64,000 nt of DNA, from NCBI GenBank assembly GCA_003554025.1, contig PWFC01000020.1:1-64000 (forward strand), read 5' to 3'. Below are positions 50,186 through 57,639 of this stretch, piece after piece (the first letter of the stretch is position 1; each line of letters starts with the position of its first letter). This stretch comes from Mollicutes bacterium. Lineage in GTDB: Bacteria; Bacillota_I; Bacilli_A; Izemoplasmatales; Izemoplasmataceae. The notes below the pieces were generated by a model. The model was not told the origin of the DNA. It saw only the letters and a list, made by a program, of their open reading frames with translations, and did no database searches. The translations under genes and the position numbers were made by a program.

Positions 50186-51070
50186 TCAGTCCCAGCCAAG
50201 AGCGTTGCGGATGGCACTGAGGTAGCCACCGATATTGATGGTGACACCGGCAACGGCATCTGCAGGGTCTTCTTCAAGACCGCTTGGAATGGCTTGAGCC
50301 TCGACGATTGCCGTGGCAATCATGTCGATTTGTTCGACCCATAGATATTCGTTGTCGTCGGTCATGATGTAGCCGTAACCGTAATCAAGCGTACGTTTGG
50401 TGATGGCGATTTCATTGTCGTCATCGTCGGTGGTGGTGTAGACGCTGTCGATCATGATGTGCTCAATGAATCCGTCTTCGTTAACGGCCACATAAGCATG
50501 ATCGTTGCGATGGCCTTCGGTGTAGCCGTGATGGATGCCCGCTTCAAGGTCCGAAGTGCCTTCGCCTTCAGGGACGTCGAAGTCATGTGGGCTTTCACCG
50601 TCTTCTAGACGTGCGCGATCAAGCGCGTTATTCAAAGCTTCCAAATATCCATCCACGGAAATGGTAACACCCGCTAGGGCATCGCTCGGATCGACAAGGT
50701 CTCCATCTTCATCCACTTCGTCTTCCAATTCACCTTGGTTTTCGACCAACACATCAATCAACATGTTCAGCTGTTCAATCCAAAGGTGGTCGCCGCTGCC
50801 TGACATGGTATAGTCGTAGCCGTCGTTCAAGGTACGCTTGGTGATTGCGATTTCATTGTCTTCATCGTCGGTGGTGGTGTAGACGCTGTCGATGAAGATG
50901 TCCTTGATAAACCCGTCGCGGTCGATATAAACGTAAACGACGTCGTTACGGTGTCCTTCCGTGTACCCTAGGTGCAAACCGGGTTGGAATTCGCCGAGAT
51001 CTTCCGATCCACACGCCGCGATCACCAATACGCTGACCAAAGCGACAAAAACGCTTAGTAGTTTCTTCAC
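50186..51070 (-). CDS. PplA-like lipoprotein with two FMN-attachment repeats
   Basis: The 294-residue lipoprotein (lipobox VIAAC, Cys20) holds two repeats of about 110 residues (30-150 and 175-294) that share GYTEGHRND, IDSVYTTTDD and NEIAITKRTL. Each ends in an ApbE-type flavinylation site: DALAGVTISVDGYLEAL with Thr136 and DAVAGVTINIGGYLSAI with Thr277, matching D-x-x-[SA]-G-[AV]-T. Two covalent FMN are therefore predicted, as in Listeria PplA, which carries electrons to extracellular acceptors. The start is GTG, 8 bases after AAGGAGGA. The gene is preceded by a consensus promoter and followed by the ApbE gene on the same strand. Confidence 0.88.
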   Translation of the reverse strand: MKKLLSVFVALVSVLVIAACGSEDLGEFQPGLHLGYTEGHRNDVVYVYIDRDGFIKDIFIDSVYTTTDDEDNEIAITKRTLNDGYDYTMSGSGDHLWIEQLNMLIDVLVENQGELEDEVDEDGDLVDPSDALAGVTISVDGYLEALNNALDRARLEDGESPHDFDVPEGEGTSDLEAGIHHGYTEGHRNDHAYVAVNEDGFIEHIMIDSVYTTTDDDDNEIAITKRTLDYGYGYIMTDDNEYLWVEQIDMIATAIVEAQAIPSGLEEDPADAVAGVTINIGGYLSAIRNALGWD

Positions 51071-51107
51071 GATTAGTCCTCCTTATTATTATTGTTTGAC
51101 CTTTTAC

Positions 51108-51136
51108 ATTATAAGAAGAAAGGAGGTATATGTCAA
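51108..51136 (-). promoter_or_regulatory. Consensus SigA promoter of the PplA-like gene
   Basis: On the minus strand TTGACA (51136-51131) and TATAAT (51113-51108) are spaced by exactly 17 bases. This is the closest match to consensus in the window, so the lipoprotein is probably made in large amounts. Confidence 0.92.
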
Positions 51137-51190
51137 AAAATCGGATAAAATTCTAAATAACATTCGATATTATAAAGAAGCGTTTTCGGC

Positions 51191-51220
51191 TTGCAACGAC
51201 CAAGGGGTTTCAAGTATACT
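51191..51220 (+). promoter_or_regulatory. Promoter of the EetA-like gene
   Basis: TTGCAA (51191-51196) and TATACT (51215-51220) are spaced by 18 bases. It diverges from the PplA-like promoter. Confidence 0.65.
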
Positions 51221-51258
51221 ATGAATGAAAGTAAGGCAATTGTTTGAGGCGAAAGCGT

Positions 51259-51672
51259 ATGAAACGAAACGATATAGTGTTGATTGCAGTTTTATTGGCG
51301 TTCAGTTTGGCGGCGCTTTTCGGCGTGCGCCACCTTCAAAACCTCACGGCCTCCGAAGACGGAACCGCCAGGGTTTTTTATCAGGGCGCTCTGATTCTTG
51401 AAATCGAGTTGGAAGACGGAAGCGCAAGGGCGTTTCACGACGATGTGATCATCGACGAAGAAAACCAAACATTCATCGTCCCCGGCAACCTGGGCGATGT
51501 GACCATCCGCTATCAAAACCATCAAGTCGAAGTGATCGACGAAACCAGCCCCCGCAACATCTGCCAGCACCAAGGGAAGACGAATTCTCCCTATAAACCG
51601 CTCACCTGCCTGCCCAACGACGTAGTGATCCGCATTGAGCGGGCCACCGACAGCGACGGCATCGTGCAATAA
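51259..51672 (+). CDS. NusG domain II protein (EetA-like)
   Basis: The 137-residue protein has one N-terminal membrane helix (about 5-22) and an extracellular NusG_II domain: ARVFYQGALILEIELEDG, VTIRYQNHQVEVIDETSP, ICQHQGKTNSPYKPLTCLPN, DVVIRIERAT. The Cys pair in NICQHQG and LTCLPN is the family hallmark. In Listeria the homologue is EetA and sits in the flavin electron transfer locus. The start ATG at 51259 has only a weak ribosome site (GAGGCG). The DUF1146 gene follows 18 bases after the stop. Confidence 0.87.
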   Translation: MKRNDIVLIAVLLAFSLAALFGVRHLQNLTASEDGTARVFYQGALILEIELEDGSARAFHDDVIIDEENQTFIVPGNLGDVTIRYQNHQVEVIDETSPRNICQHQGKTNSPYKPLTCLPNDVVIRIERATDSDGIVQ

Positions 51673-51690
51673 CTTCAAGGAGGAATGAAC

Positions 51691-51912
51691 ATGGACCAAA
51701 TGACAATGGATATTTTTGAAGCGTTGCTTTTTTTCATCATTTTGGCGGTCACGTTCAAAGCCATCGTCAAAATCGACATCACCAAGCACTTTGAAAAAGG
51801 CGCCATCTGGCAAATGCAAATCACCTACGTTTTCCTTGCCATCGGACTCAGTTATCTAGTGTTGAAAGCGATTATGAATCTTGTGGAAATTTCACGCAGA
51901 TTGTTCACATAG
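51691..51912 (+). CDS. DUF1146 (YwzB-like) membrane protein
   Basis: The 73-residue protein has two membrane helices (about 9-25 and 46-66) and the family pattern IFEALLFFIILAVTFKAI, then KGAIWQMQITYVFLAIGLSY. YwzB is widely conserved in Bacillota, near ATP synthase or peptidoglycan genes, with unknown function. AAGGAGG (51677-51683) is too close to the ATG at 51685, so the ATG at 51691 is preferred. It is probably co-transcribed with the NusG II gene. Its TAG abuts the stop of the convergent YigZ gene with no base between them. Confidence 0.84.
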   Translation: MDQMTMDIFEALLFFIILAVTFKAIVKIDITKHFEKGAIWQMQITYVFLAIGLSYLVLKAIMNLVEISRRLFT

Positions 51913-52527
51913 TCAGACAAACACCGTATAGCTTTTCAAGGGAGTGAGCGCAAACGCTCCCTTTGTTTTTTCCCGTAGTTGTTCCAAAAACCCTTCATAA
52001 ACGCTTTTCTCGATTCTCAGCGTCAACGACATCTTTTCGTTTCCGTAGTGACGGTCGAGGATGTGTGCGTTTTGCCGCAAGAAAGACTCGATTTTTCCGC
52101 CTAGGGCGAAATCGAGTTCGACGCAAAATTCTTGAAAGGTTTTCTTCCGGGTCCTAACCGCCTTTTGCACGGCGTTGCTGGCGCCTTTTTTGTAGGCGCG
52201 AATCAACCCGCCGGCGCCTAGCTTGATACCGCCGTAATAACGGACGACCACGCACAAGACATTGGTCAGGTTGTTCTTTTTGAGGACCTGCAATATGGGC
52301 ATGCCGGCGGTTTGCGAAGGTTCGCCGTCGTCGTCGAAACGTTCGAGTTCTCCGTCCATGCCGATGATGGCCCCAAAACAATGGTGAGAAGCGTCGGAAT
52401 GCTTTTCCCGCAATCGGCGCAAAACGCCTTGCATCGCTTGTGCGTCCGCGATTGGATGAAGTTCGGTGATGAACGTCGAGCGTTTGGTCTCAAAACGGTC
52501 CGTGGTTGTGTTTTTTATGCTTTCCAA
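51913..52527 (-). CDS. YigZ/IMPACT family protein
   Basis: The 204-residue protein matches the bacterial YigZ/YvyE family: KRSTFITELHPI, HHCFGAIIGMDGELER, DDDGEPSQTAGMPILQVLK and VLCVVVRYYGGIKLGAGGL, then RAYKKGASNAV, followed by a ferredoxin-like C-terminal domain. It is a conserved cytosolic protein probably linked to translation or RNA, function not settled. The start is TTG at 52527, eight bases after GGGAGGT. Confidence 0.9.
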   Translation of the reverse strand: MESIKNTTTDRFETKRSTFITELHPIADAQAMQGVLRRLREKHSDASHHCFGAIIGMDGELERFDDDGEPSQTAGMPILQVLKKNNLTNVLCVVVRYYGGIKLGAGGLIRAYKKGASNAVQKAVRTRKKTFQEFCVELDFALGGKIESFLRQNAHILDRHYGNEKMSLTLRIEKSVYEGFLEQLREKTKGAFALTPLKSYTVFV

Positions 52528-52606
52528 GGGTATCGACCTCCCTTTACCATCATAGCATTAATTCGACAAAAACGTTGGATTAATGGAAAAAACACCCCAT
52601 ATATAG

Positions 52607-52612
52607 TATAAT
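52607..52612 (+). promoter_or_regulatory. Probable -10 of the cca-pulA-yhaM operon
   Basis: TATAAT in TAGTATAAT lies 18 bases before the cca ATG; the transcript would have a leader of about 10 bases. No clear -35 was found. Confidence 0.5.
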
Positions 52613-52629
52613 TCAACGTGGTGATTCCT

Positions 52630-53817
52630 ATGAAAAAGTCGCATCGACTGGGTATAGAAATCTTGCAAACACTCAACAACGCCGGCTACGAAGCCTATTT
52701 TGTCGGCGGTTTTGTGCGCGATTATCTTTTGCGTAGGGAAACCGGCGACATCGACATCACCACCAACGCTCGCCCCGACGAAGTCGAGGCGCTTTTTGAC
52801 AAAGTCGTGGCGACCGGAAAAGCTTTCGGCACCATGACCATTGTCCAAGAAGGCCTGCATTTCGAGGTGACGACCTACCGCCGGGAAACCACTTACGACA
52901 ACCATCGCCATCCCGATTCGATCCGTTTTGCAAAAACGCTTGAAGAGGACTTGTCTCGCCGCGATTTCACCGTCAACCAACTTGTGATGGACAAAGACGG
53001 AAACATCCACGACCATCATGGCGGTCGCGACGATTTGGACAACAAACGCCTCCGCACCATCGGCGACCCCGCCGAACGGTTCTATGAGGATGCGTTGCGG
53101 ATGCTTCGAGCCTTTCGTTTCATGGCGAAACTCGACTTTTCCATGGAAGAAGAAACCCGCAAAGCTTTAACAGAGCAAAAACACTTGATTCGCAAGATAT
53201 CAATCGAACGGATTCAAGACGAACTTTTCAAGCTCTTTGACGCCCCAAACAAACAAAAGGCCCTTAAAGCCATGGTCGAGACAGACTTTGCTTCCGCTTT
53301 ATACGGACATGAAGCGGGCTTTCGGAAATTGTCAATAAGCCCTGTAATTTACGGCCCTCTTGAGGCGTTTTCCGTCCTGCACATAGTCGATGGAATAGAT
53401 TTGACTTTGTGGCGCCTTCCGAAAAAATTTGTAGAGGCCATCAAAGAAATCGAAAGCATCCACATGCAAACCGACCGTGAACCTTTCACCCCGGAAGCTT
53501 TGTTTCATTTCGGAGAAAAACGTTGCTTGCAAGCCGATACCGTCAACCGCATCTTCGGGCGCAAAAGCCAAAAAAAACGCATCGAACATCTCGAAAAGAC
53601 ATTGCCGATTCGCAAAGTGCACGACCTTCCCTACCGCGGCGCCGAGATTTCAAAAATCGTCCCTAAAGACAAGCCGCACTATATACGCCTGATATTGGAT
53701 ACCCTGCTCAAAAGGGTGCTCAACCGGGAAGTCGAAAACGAACGCGGCGCTTTGAAAGAAGAAGCGTGGCGGATTTTACAATCTTTAAAGGAAAGTGAAA
53801 ACAATGGTCAACTTTGA
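52630..53817 (+). CDS. cca: CCA-adding tRNA nucleotidyltransferase
   Basis: The 395-residue enzyme adds or repairs the 3' CCA of tRNA. The nucleotidyltransferase core is clear: VGGFVRDYLLRRETGDIDITT with the metal-binding DID, then the template-like block EVTTYRRETTYDN, EEDLSRRDFTVNQLVMD and DPAERFYEDALRMLRAFRFM. The C-terminal half is helical and less conserved, as usual for class II enzymes. ATG at 52630 follows GTGGTGA; an upstream GTG at 52618 would add four residues. The 3' end overlaps pulA. Confidence 0.92.
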   Translation: MKKSHRLGIEILQTLNNAGYEAYFVGGFVRDYLLRRETGDIDITTNARPDEVEALFDKVVATGKAFGTMTIVQEGLHFEVTTYRRETTYDNHRHPDSIRFAKTLEEDLSRRDFTVNQLVMDKDGNIHDHHGGRDDLDNKRLRTIGDPAERFYEDALRMLRAFRFMAKLDFSMEEETRKALTEQKHLIRKISIERIQDELFKLFDAPNKQKALKAMVETDFASALYGHEAGFRKLSISPVIYGPLEAFSVLHIVDGIDLTLWRLPKKFVEAIKEIESIHMQTDREPFTPEALFHFGEKRCLQADTVNRIFGRKSQKKRIEHLEKTLPIRKVHDLPYRGAEISKIVPKDKPHYIRLILDTLLKRVLNREVENERGALKEEAWRILQSLKESENNGQL

Positions 53818-55888
53818 AGCGTTTCATGAAGATTTCCGCACCATCAGCCTTCTCGTTCCAAAATCCCGCGGGGAACCTTCCCGTTTTGAAGTGTCTTGCA
53901 GCGAAGAAACCCTGCCTCTAGAAATCAAGCGAAAAGAAACAATCGAAGGCGGGTATAAATACACCCTGACCTACGAAGGTTTCATTTTCTTGAACCGAAT
54001 CTATACCGTCAAAGACGACTTGGGCCACGAATGCGAACTCAAAAGCGGCGAAATCGTCCGAACCGAAATGTTCGACACGCTTTACGCTTACGACGGCGAC
54101 GATTTGGGCGTCACCTATTCGAAAGAGGAAACCACGTTCAAAATTTGGACGCCAATCGCCAAAGAAGTAAAGCTCGTCGCAAAACGCAACGGCTCTTTTG
54201 AAAAAATTCCACTCGAATATGAAAACCAAGGCGTATGGAGTCTCACCCTAAAAGGGGACTTGGAGAAGACCCCTTATTATTACGAAGCTTATGTCAACGG
54301 CGAGACTCATGCGTTTTTGGACCCTTACGCGAGGTCTTCTTCGGCCAATGGAAAGCACAATTACGTCATCGACCCCGACAAAATCCGGCCGATGCGGCGT
54401 TCTCGTGTGGGCGTTTGTGGCACGGACGCCATCATCTATGAAGCGAGCATCCGCGATATGACGCGAGATCCAAACCTCAAAGCCACGAACCCTTCGACGT
54501 ACCCCGCGTTTTCACAAAGCGGACTCAAAACCCCGGGCGGCAACCCGGCAGGCATAGATTATTTGCGATCCCTCGGCGTCACCCACGTCCAAATCCTGCC
54601 CTTTTACGACTTCGAAGGCGTGGATGAAAAAGATCCCTTCAAACAATACAACTGGGGATACAACCCTTCGCAATACAACGTCCCCGAAGGATCCTATTCG
54701 ACCGACCCCGAAGATCCTTACCGTCGCATAAACGAATTGAAAGAAACCATCGACAAGTTGCACGAGGCCGGACTCGGCGTCGTGATGGACGTTGTTTACA
54801 ACCATGTCTTCAAAGTGGAAACCTTTCCCTTTGCGAACATGGTGCCCGGCTATTTTTTCCGCGTCGATAAGCACGGGTATATGACCGAAGCGAGCGGCTG
54901 TGGCAACGATCTCGCCACCGAACGCCGCATGGTGCGAAAATTCATCGTCGATTCGGTGCTGTATTGGGCGAAAGCGTTCGCGCTTGATGGGTTCCGTTTC
55001 GACATCATGGGCATCATCGACCTTGAGACCATGCACGAACTTCGCCAAAAGCTTGAACGCCTCGACAAATCGATCATGGTTTACGGCGAAGGCTGGAAAA
55101 TACCTTCCCCCCTGCCTTCAAAGAAACTCGCCCATATGCACAACGACGACGCGCTTTTCAACATCGGCTTTTTCAACGACCTCGCCCGTGAAAACATCAA
55201 AGGTTCGACGTTCAATCTGCAAGACAAAGGCTACGCCCTAGGCCACAAAGGCCGAAGTGAAACCTTAAAAGCCGTCATGAGGGGCAGCACCTTCGTCCAC
55301 GGTGGCATCAAATACCCCGCGCAATCGATCAACTACGTCGAGTGCCACGACGATCACACCTTTTACGACAAAGCCAAAGCCGCGTTGCCAAAGACCTCGA
55401 AAAAAGACCGGCTGAAGATGCAAAAACTCGCCACAAGCATGGTGTTGCTCGCCCAAGGCGTCGCTTTCATTCACGCCGGACAGGAATTTTACCGCAGCAA
55501 AAAAGGCGTCCGCAACTCCTACAAAAGTCCCGACAGCGTGAACATGATTCCATGGCGTCAAGCCGACGAACACTTGAAGGACATCGACGATTTCCGCGCT
55601 TTGATCAAACTGCGCAAAGACCATGCGCTTTTCCGCCTGAAAAACGCGGGCTACATCCGCGCGCACACGCGTGTGCGCATCAACAAGACTGGCACCATGT
55701 TTTATGAACTCTTCGACGAACAAGAAACGCTGCTTTGCGTTTTCAAAAACTGCAAGCAGCCCGAAAAAATGCCCTTAGAGGGAACTTACGAGCTGCTTTA
55801 CCATTCGCTTGAAGAATCCCCTTTGCAAGATGAAACGCTTCGCCTAAGCGACATCGGCACCACGGTGCTGAAAAAGCAGAAAGGATGA
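53804..55888 (+). CDS. pulA: Type I pullulanase / glycogen debranching enzyme
   Basis: The 694-residue GH13 enzyme hydrolyses alpha-1,6 links in alpha-glucans. A starch-binding-like N-terminal domain (about 1-100) and a CBM48-type domain (about 100-205; FKIWTPIAKEVKLVAK) precede the catalytic barrel. The type I pullulanase signature YNWGYNPSQYNVPEGSYST is intact, with DVVYNHVF, nucleophile Asp in GFRFDIMG, acid Glu in YGEGW and the Asp of VECHDDHTFYDK. There is no signal peptide, so it acts inside the cell, on glycogen or imported dextrins. ATG at 53804 is preferred over GTG at 53795, which overlaps AAAGGAAAG. It overlaps cca and yhaM, so all are one operon. Confidence 0.93.
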   Translation: MVNFEAFHEDFRTISLLVPKSRGEPSRFEVSCSEETLPLEIKRKETIEGGYKYTLTYEGFIFLNRIYTVKDDLGHECELKSGEIVRTEMFDTLYAYDGDDLGVTYSKEETTFKIWTPIAKEVKLVAKRNGSFEKIPLEYENQGVWSLTLKGDLEKTPYYYEAYVNGETHAFLDPYARSSSANGKHNYVIDPDKIRPMRRSRVGVCGTDAIIYEASIRDMTRDPNLKATNPSTYPAFSQSGLKTPGGNPAGIDYLRSLGVTHVQILPFYDFEGVDEKDPFKQYNWGYNPSQYNVPEGSYSTDPEDPYRRINELKETIDKLHEAGLGVVMDVVYNHVFKVETFPFANMVPGYFFRVDKHGYMTEASGCGNDLATERRMVRKFIVDSVLYWAKAFALDGFRFDIMGIIDLETMHELRQKLERLDKSIMVYGEGWKIPSPLPSKKLAHMHNDDALFNIGFFNDLARENIKGSTFNLQDKGYALGHKGRSETLKAVMRGSTFVHGGIKYPAQSINYVECHDDHTFYDKAKAALPKTSKKDRLKMQKLATSMVLLAQGVAFIHAGQEFYRSKKGVRNSYKSPDSVNMIPWRQADEHLKDIDDFRALIKLRKDHALFRLKNAGYIRAHTRVRINKTGTMFYELFDEQETLLCVFKNCKQPEKMPLEGTYELLYHSLEESPLQDETLRLSDIGTTVLKKQKG

Positions 55889-56811
55889 AACCCGTGAAAA
55901 AATTCTACGCCAAAATCGACAGCTACAACCAGACCACCTATGAAACCAACACCCTCTCCGTTTTGCTTTCCGACGAGACGCGCCTGACGCTTCGCATCGA
56001 CGAACGCGAAGACGTCAAAGAGGAGGAAGTCTATTATTTCGAGACCAAACCGGTCGAATTCAAGGGACGCGAACAACACCTCGTCGAACATTACCGCCAC
56101 ATCAGCGACTGCGACATCGACCTTGATGAAAAAATCCGCGTCATGCGGGAATTTTACCGTTTCGCGCCGGTTGATGTCACGCGTTCGAAAAAAACCGTCG
56201 AACATTACCTCTCCGCCATCGAAAACCCGATTGTCAAAACCATCACCGACGACCTATACAATACATACAAGGAAGCTTTTTACCTATACCCCGCCGCCAC
56301 CCGCTTCCACCACGCCTACATCGGCGGCGTGGCCCATCATACGGCGACCATGCTCACCTTAAGCGACGGTCTTGTCAAAACGTACGCGTTTTTGGACCAC
56401 GACTTGTTGATTGCGGGCATCGTGTTGCACGATTTGTTCAAAACCGTCGAACTGTCCAATTACTACGCCCCCGAATACACCAAGGAAGGCCGCTTGCTCG
56501 GCCATATCGTCATGGGCAGCGAAGCGATCGGCGAAACCGCGCGCAAACACGGTTTTTATGAAGAAGAAGAACGGCTCTTGCTTCAGCACATGCTGCTTTC
56601 GCACCATTACTACGGAAACTTCGGTTCTCCGAAAAAACCCAACATCCCCGAAGCCTTAGCCCTTCATTTCATCGACAACATCGATTCCAAGTTCGCCGTT
56701 CTCGGCGAAGCGCTCGAAGAAATCGAAGAAGGCGAATTCACTTCCCCTCTTGGCGTCTTGGACCGCGAGCGCTATTACAAGGCGAAAAAAACCAAACATG
56801 AAAAAAAATAG
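55885..56811 (+). CDS. yhaM: 3'-5' exoribonuclease YhaM (OB-fold plus HD domain)
   Basis: The 308-residue protein has an N-terminal OB-fold region (about 1-90) and an HD hydrolase domain, with HHAYIGGVAHHTATML, LLIAGIVLHDLFKTVELS (HD), LLGHIVMGSEAI and LLSHHYYGNFGSPKKPN. This arrangement and length (about 310) match Bacillus YhaM, an Mn-dependent 3'-5' exonuclease acting on RNA and single-stranded DNA. It begins at an ATGA overlap with pulA. A divergent HD hydrolase role is possible, but the OB-HD order is distinctive. Confidence 0.92.
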   Translation: MKPVKKFYAKIDSYNQTTYETNTLSVLLSDETRLTLRIDEREDVKEEEVYYFETKPVEFKGREQHLVEHYRHISDCDIDLDEKIRVMREFYRFAPVDVTRSKKTVEHYLSAIENPIVKTITDDLYNTYKEAFYLYPAATRFHHAYIGGVAHHTATMLTLSDGLVKTYAFLDHDLLIAGIVLHDLFKTVELSNYYAPEYTKEGRLLGHIVMGSEAIGETARKHGFYEEEERLLLQHMLLSHHYYGNFGSPKKPNIPEALALHFIDNIDSKFAVLGEALEEIEEGEFTSPLGVLDRERYYKAKKTKHEKK

Positions 56812-56837
56812 ACAAACAACGTTCTCTGTGTTATACT
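56809..56837 (+). promoter_or_regulatory. Promoter of the L25 gene
   Basis: TAGACA (56809-56814) and the extended -10 TGTTATACT (TATACT 56832-56837) are spaced by 17 bases. The -35 overlaps the yhaM stop codon. Confidence 0.82.
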
Positions 56838-56889
56838 CGTTAAGTGACAAATTGAAAACATTGCCAGCGAAAGATAGAGGAGTGAAAGC

Positions 56890-57534
56890 ATGAAACTGGA
56901 AAAACGTACGGAGAAGCTCAACAAGGTTCGCGAGCAAAGGCTCGTTCCCGGCGTCGTATACGGCAAGGAAATCGAAAGCACCCCGGTGCAGGCCGAATTC
57001 AAGGAATTCGCCGATGCCTACTCGGAATACGGAATGAGTATGACCTTCAAGGCAAAACTCGGACGCAAAACCCACCAAGTGTATTTCAAGGAAGTACAAG
57101 TGGATCCTTTGCGTCACAACCACGTATTGCATTTCGATCTGCAAAAAGTCAGCGCAACGGACAGCATCACCGCCGAAATCCCCGTCGTGCTTGTCAATAA
57201 AGAGCAAGTCGAAGACCGCGGTCTCGTCGTCGAGCTCATCGCGTCGTCGATTGAAACCGAATTCCCCGCCGGAGAAGGGATTAGCAACTTCGAACTCGAC
57301 GTCAGCGGACTTGAAGGAAACGAAGCCTTGCACGTCAGCGACTTGGACCTTCCCGAAGGCTTCAAGGTGTTAGCGCCTGAAGACAAAATCATCGTCAGCA
57401 TCTCTTATCCGCAAGAGGAAGAAGAGATTGAAGAAGAAGTCGACGAAGATGAAGAACTCGAAGTCGAAGCCATCAAGCAAAAAGACGAAGACGAAGAAGA
57501 AACCGACGAAGATTCCGAAGAAGAGGAAGAATGA
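56890..57534 (+). CDS. rplY: 50S ribosomal protein L25, CTC type with acidic tail
   Basis: The 214-residue protein is the long (TL5/CTC) form of L25, which binds 5S rRNA. The N-terminal domain has KRTEKLNKVREQRLVPGVVYGKE and the central KEVQVDPLRHNHVLHFDLQ, and the C-terminal domain includes SNFELDVSGLEGNEALHVSD. It ends in about 35 residues that are almost all Glu/Asp/Lys (EEEEIEEEVDEDEELEVE and on), longer than in Bacillus CTC. GAGGAGTG precedes the ATG. It is monocistronic with a strong promoter and tandem terminators. Confidence 0.94.
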   Translation: MKLEKRTEKLNKVREQRLVPGVVYGKEIESTPVQAEFKEFADAYSEYGMSMTFKAKLGRKTHQVYFKEVQVDPLRHNHVLHFDLQKVSATDSITAEIPVVLVNKEQVEDRGLVVELIASSIETEFPAGEGISNFELDVSGLEGNEALHVSDLDLPEGFKVLAPEDKIIVSISYPQEEEEIEEEVDEDEELEVEAIKQKDEDEEETDEDSEEEEE

Positions 57535-57540
57535 TTTCCC

Positions 57541-57563
57541 ACCCCGCCCAAGGCGGGGTTTTT
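57541..57563 (+). terminator. Terminator of rplY (first)
   Basis: ACCCCGCC (57541-57548) pairs with GGCGGGGT (57552-57559) around CAA and is followed by T-rich sequence. Confidence 0.9.
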
Positions 57564-57568
57564 CTTTG

Positions 57569-57600
57569 AAAAAGACCCTTTTACAGGAAGGGTCTTTTTT
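57569..57600. terminator. Second terminator after rplY, bidirectional
   Basis: A 12-bp stem AAAAAGACCCTT (57569-57580) and AAGGGTCTTTTT (57588-57599) with loop TTACAGG. T-runs are present for both strands. Confidence 0.9.
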
Positions 57601-57610
57601 TTGTGAAAAG

Positions 57611-57632
57611 AAAAGGGCCTCGGTTGAGGCCC
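57611..57632 (-). terminator. Terminator of the PrsA-like gene
   Basis: On the minus strand GGGCCTC (57632-57626) pairs with GAGGCCC (57621-57615) around AACC and is followed by TTTTCTTTT. It is the third hairpin in 92 bases. Confidence 0.82.
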
Positions 57633-57639
57633 CTGAAAG

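Noticed and set aside
51130-51156. An eight-codon frame (MSKNRIKF) behind AGGAGGT
   Set aside because: It overlaps the -35 of the minus-strand PplA-like promoter and has no promoter of its own. Too short to support.
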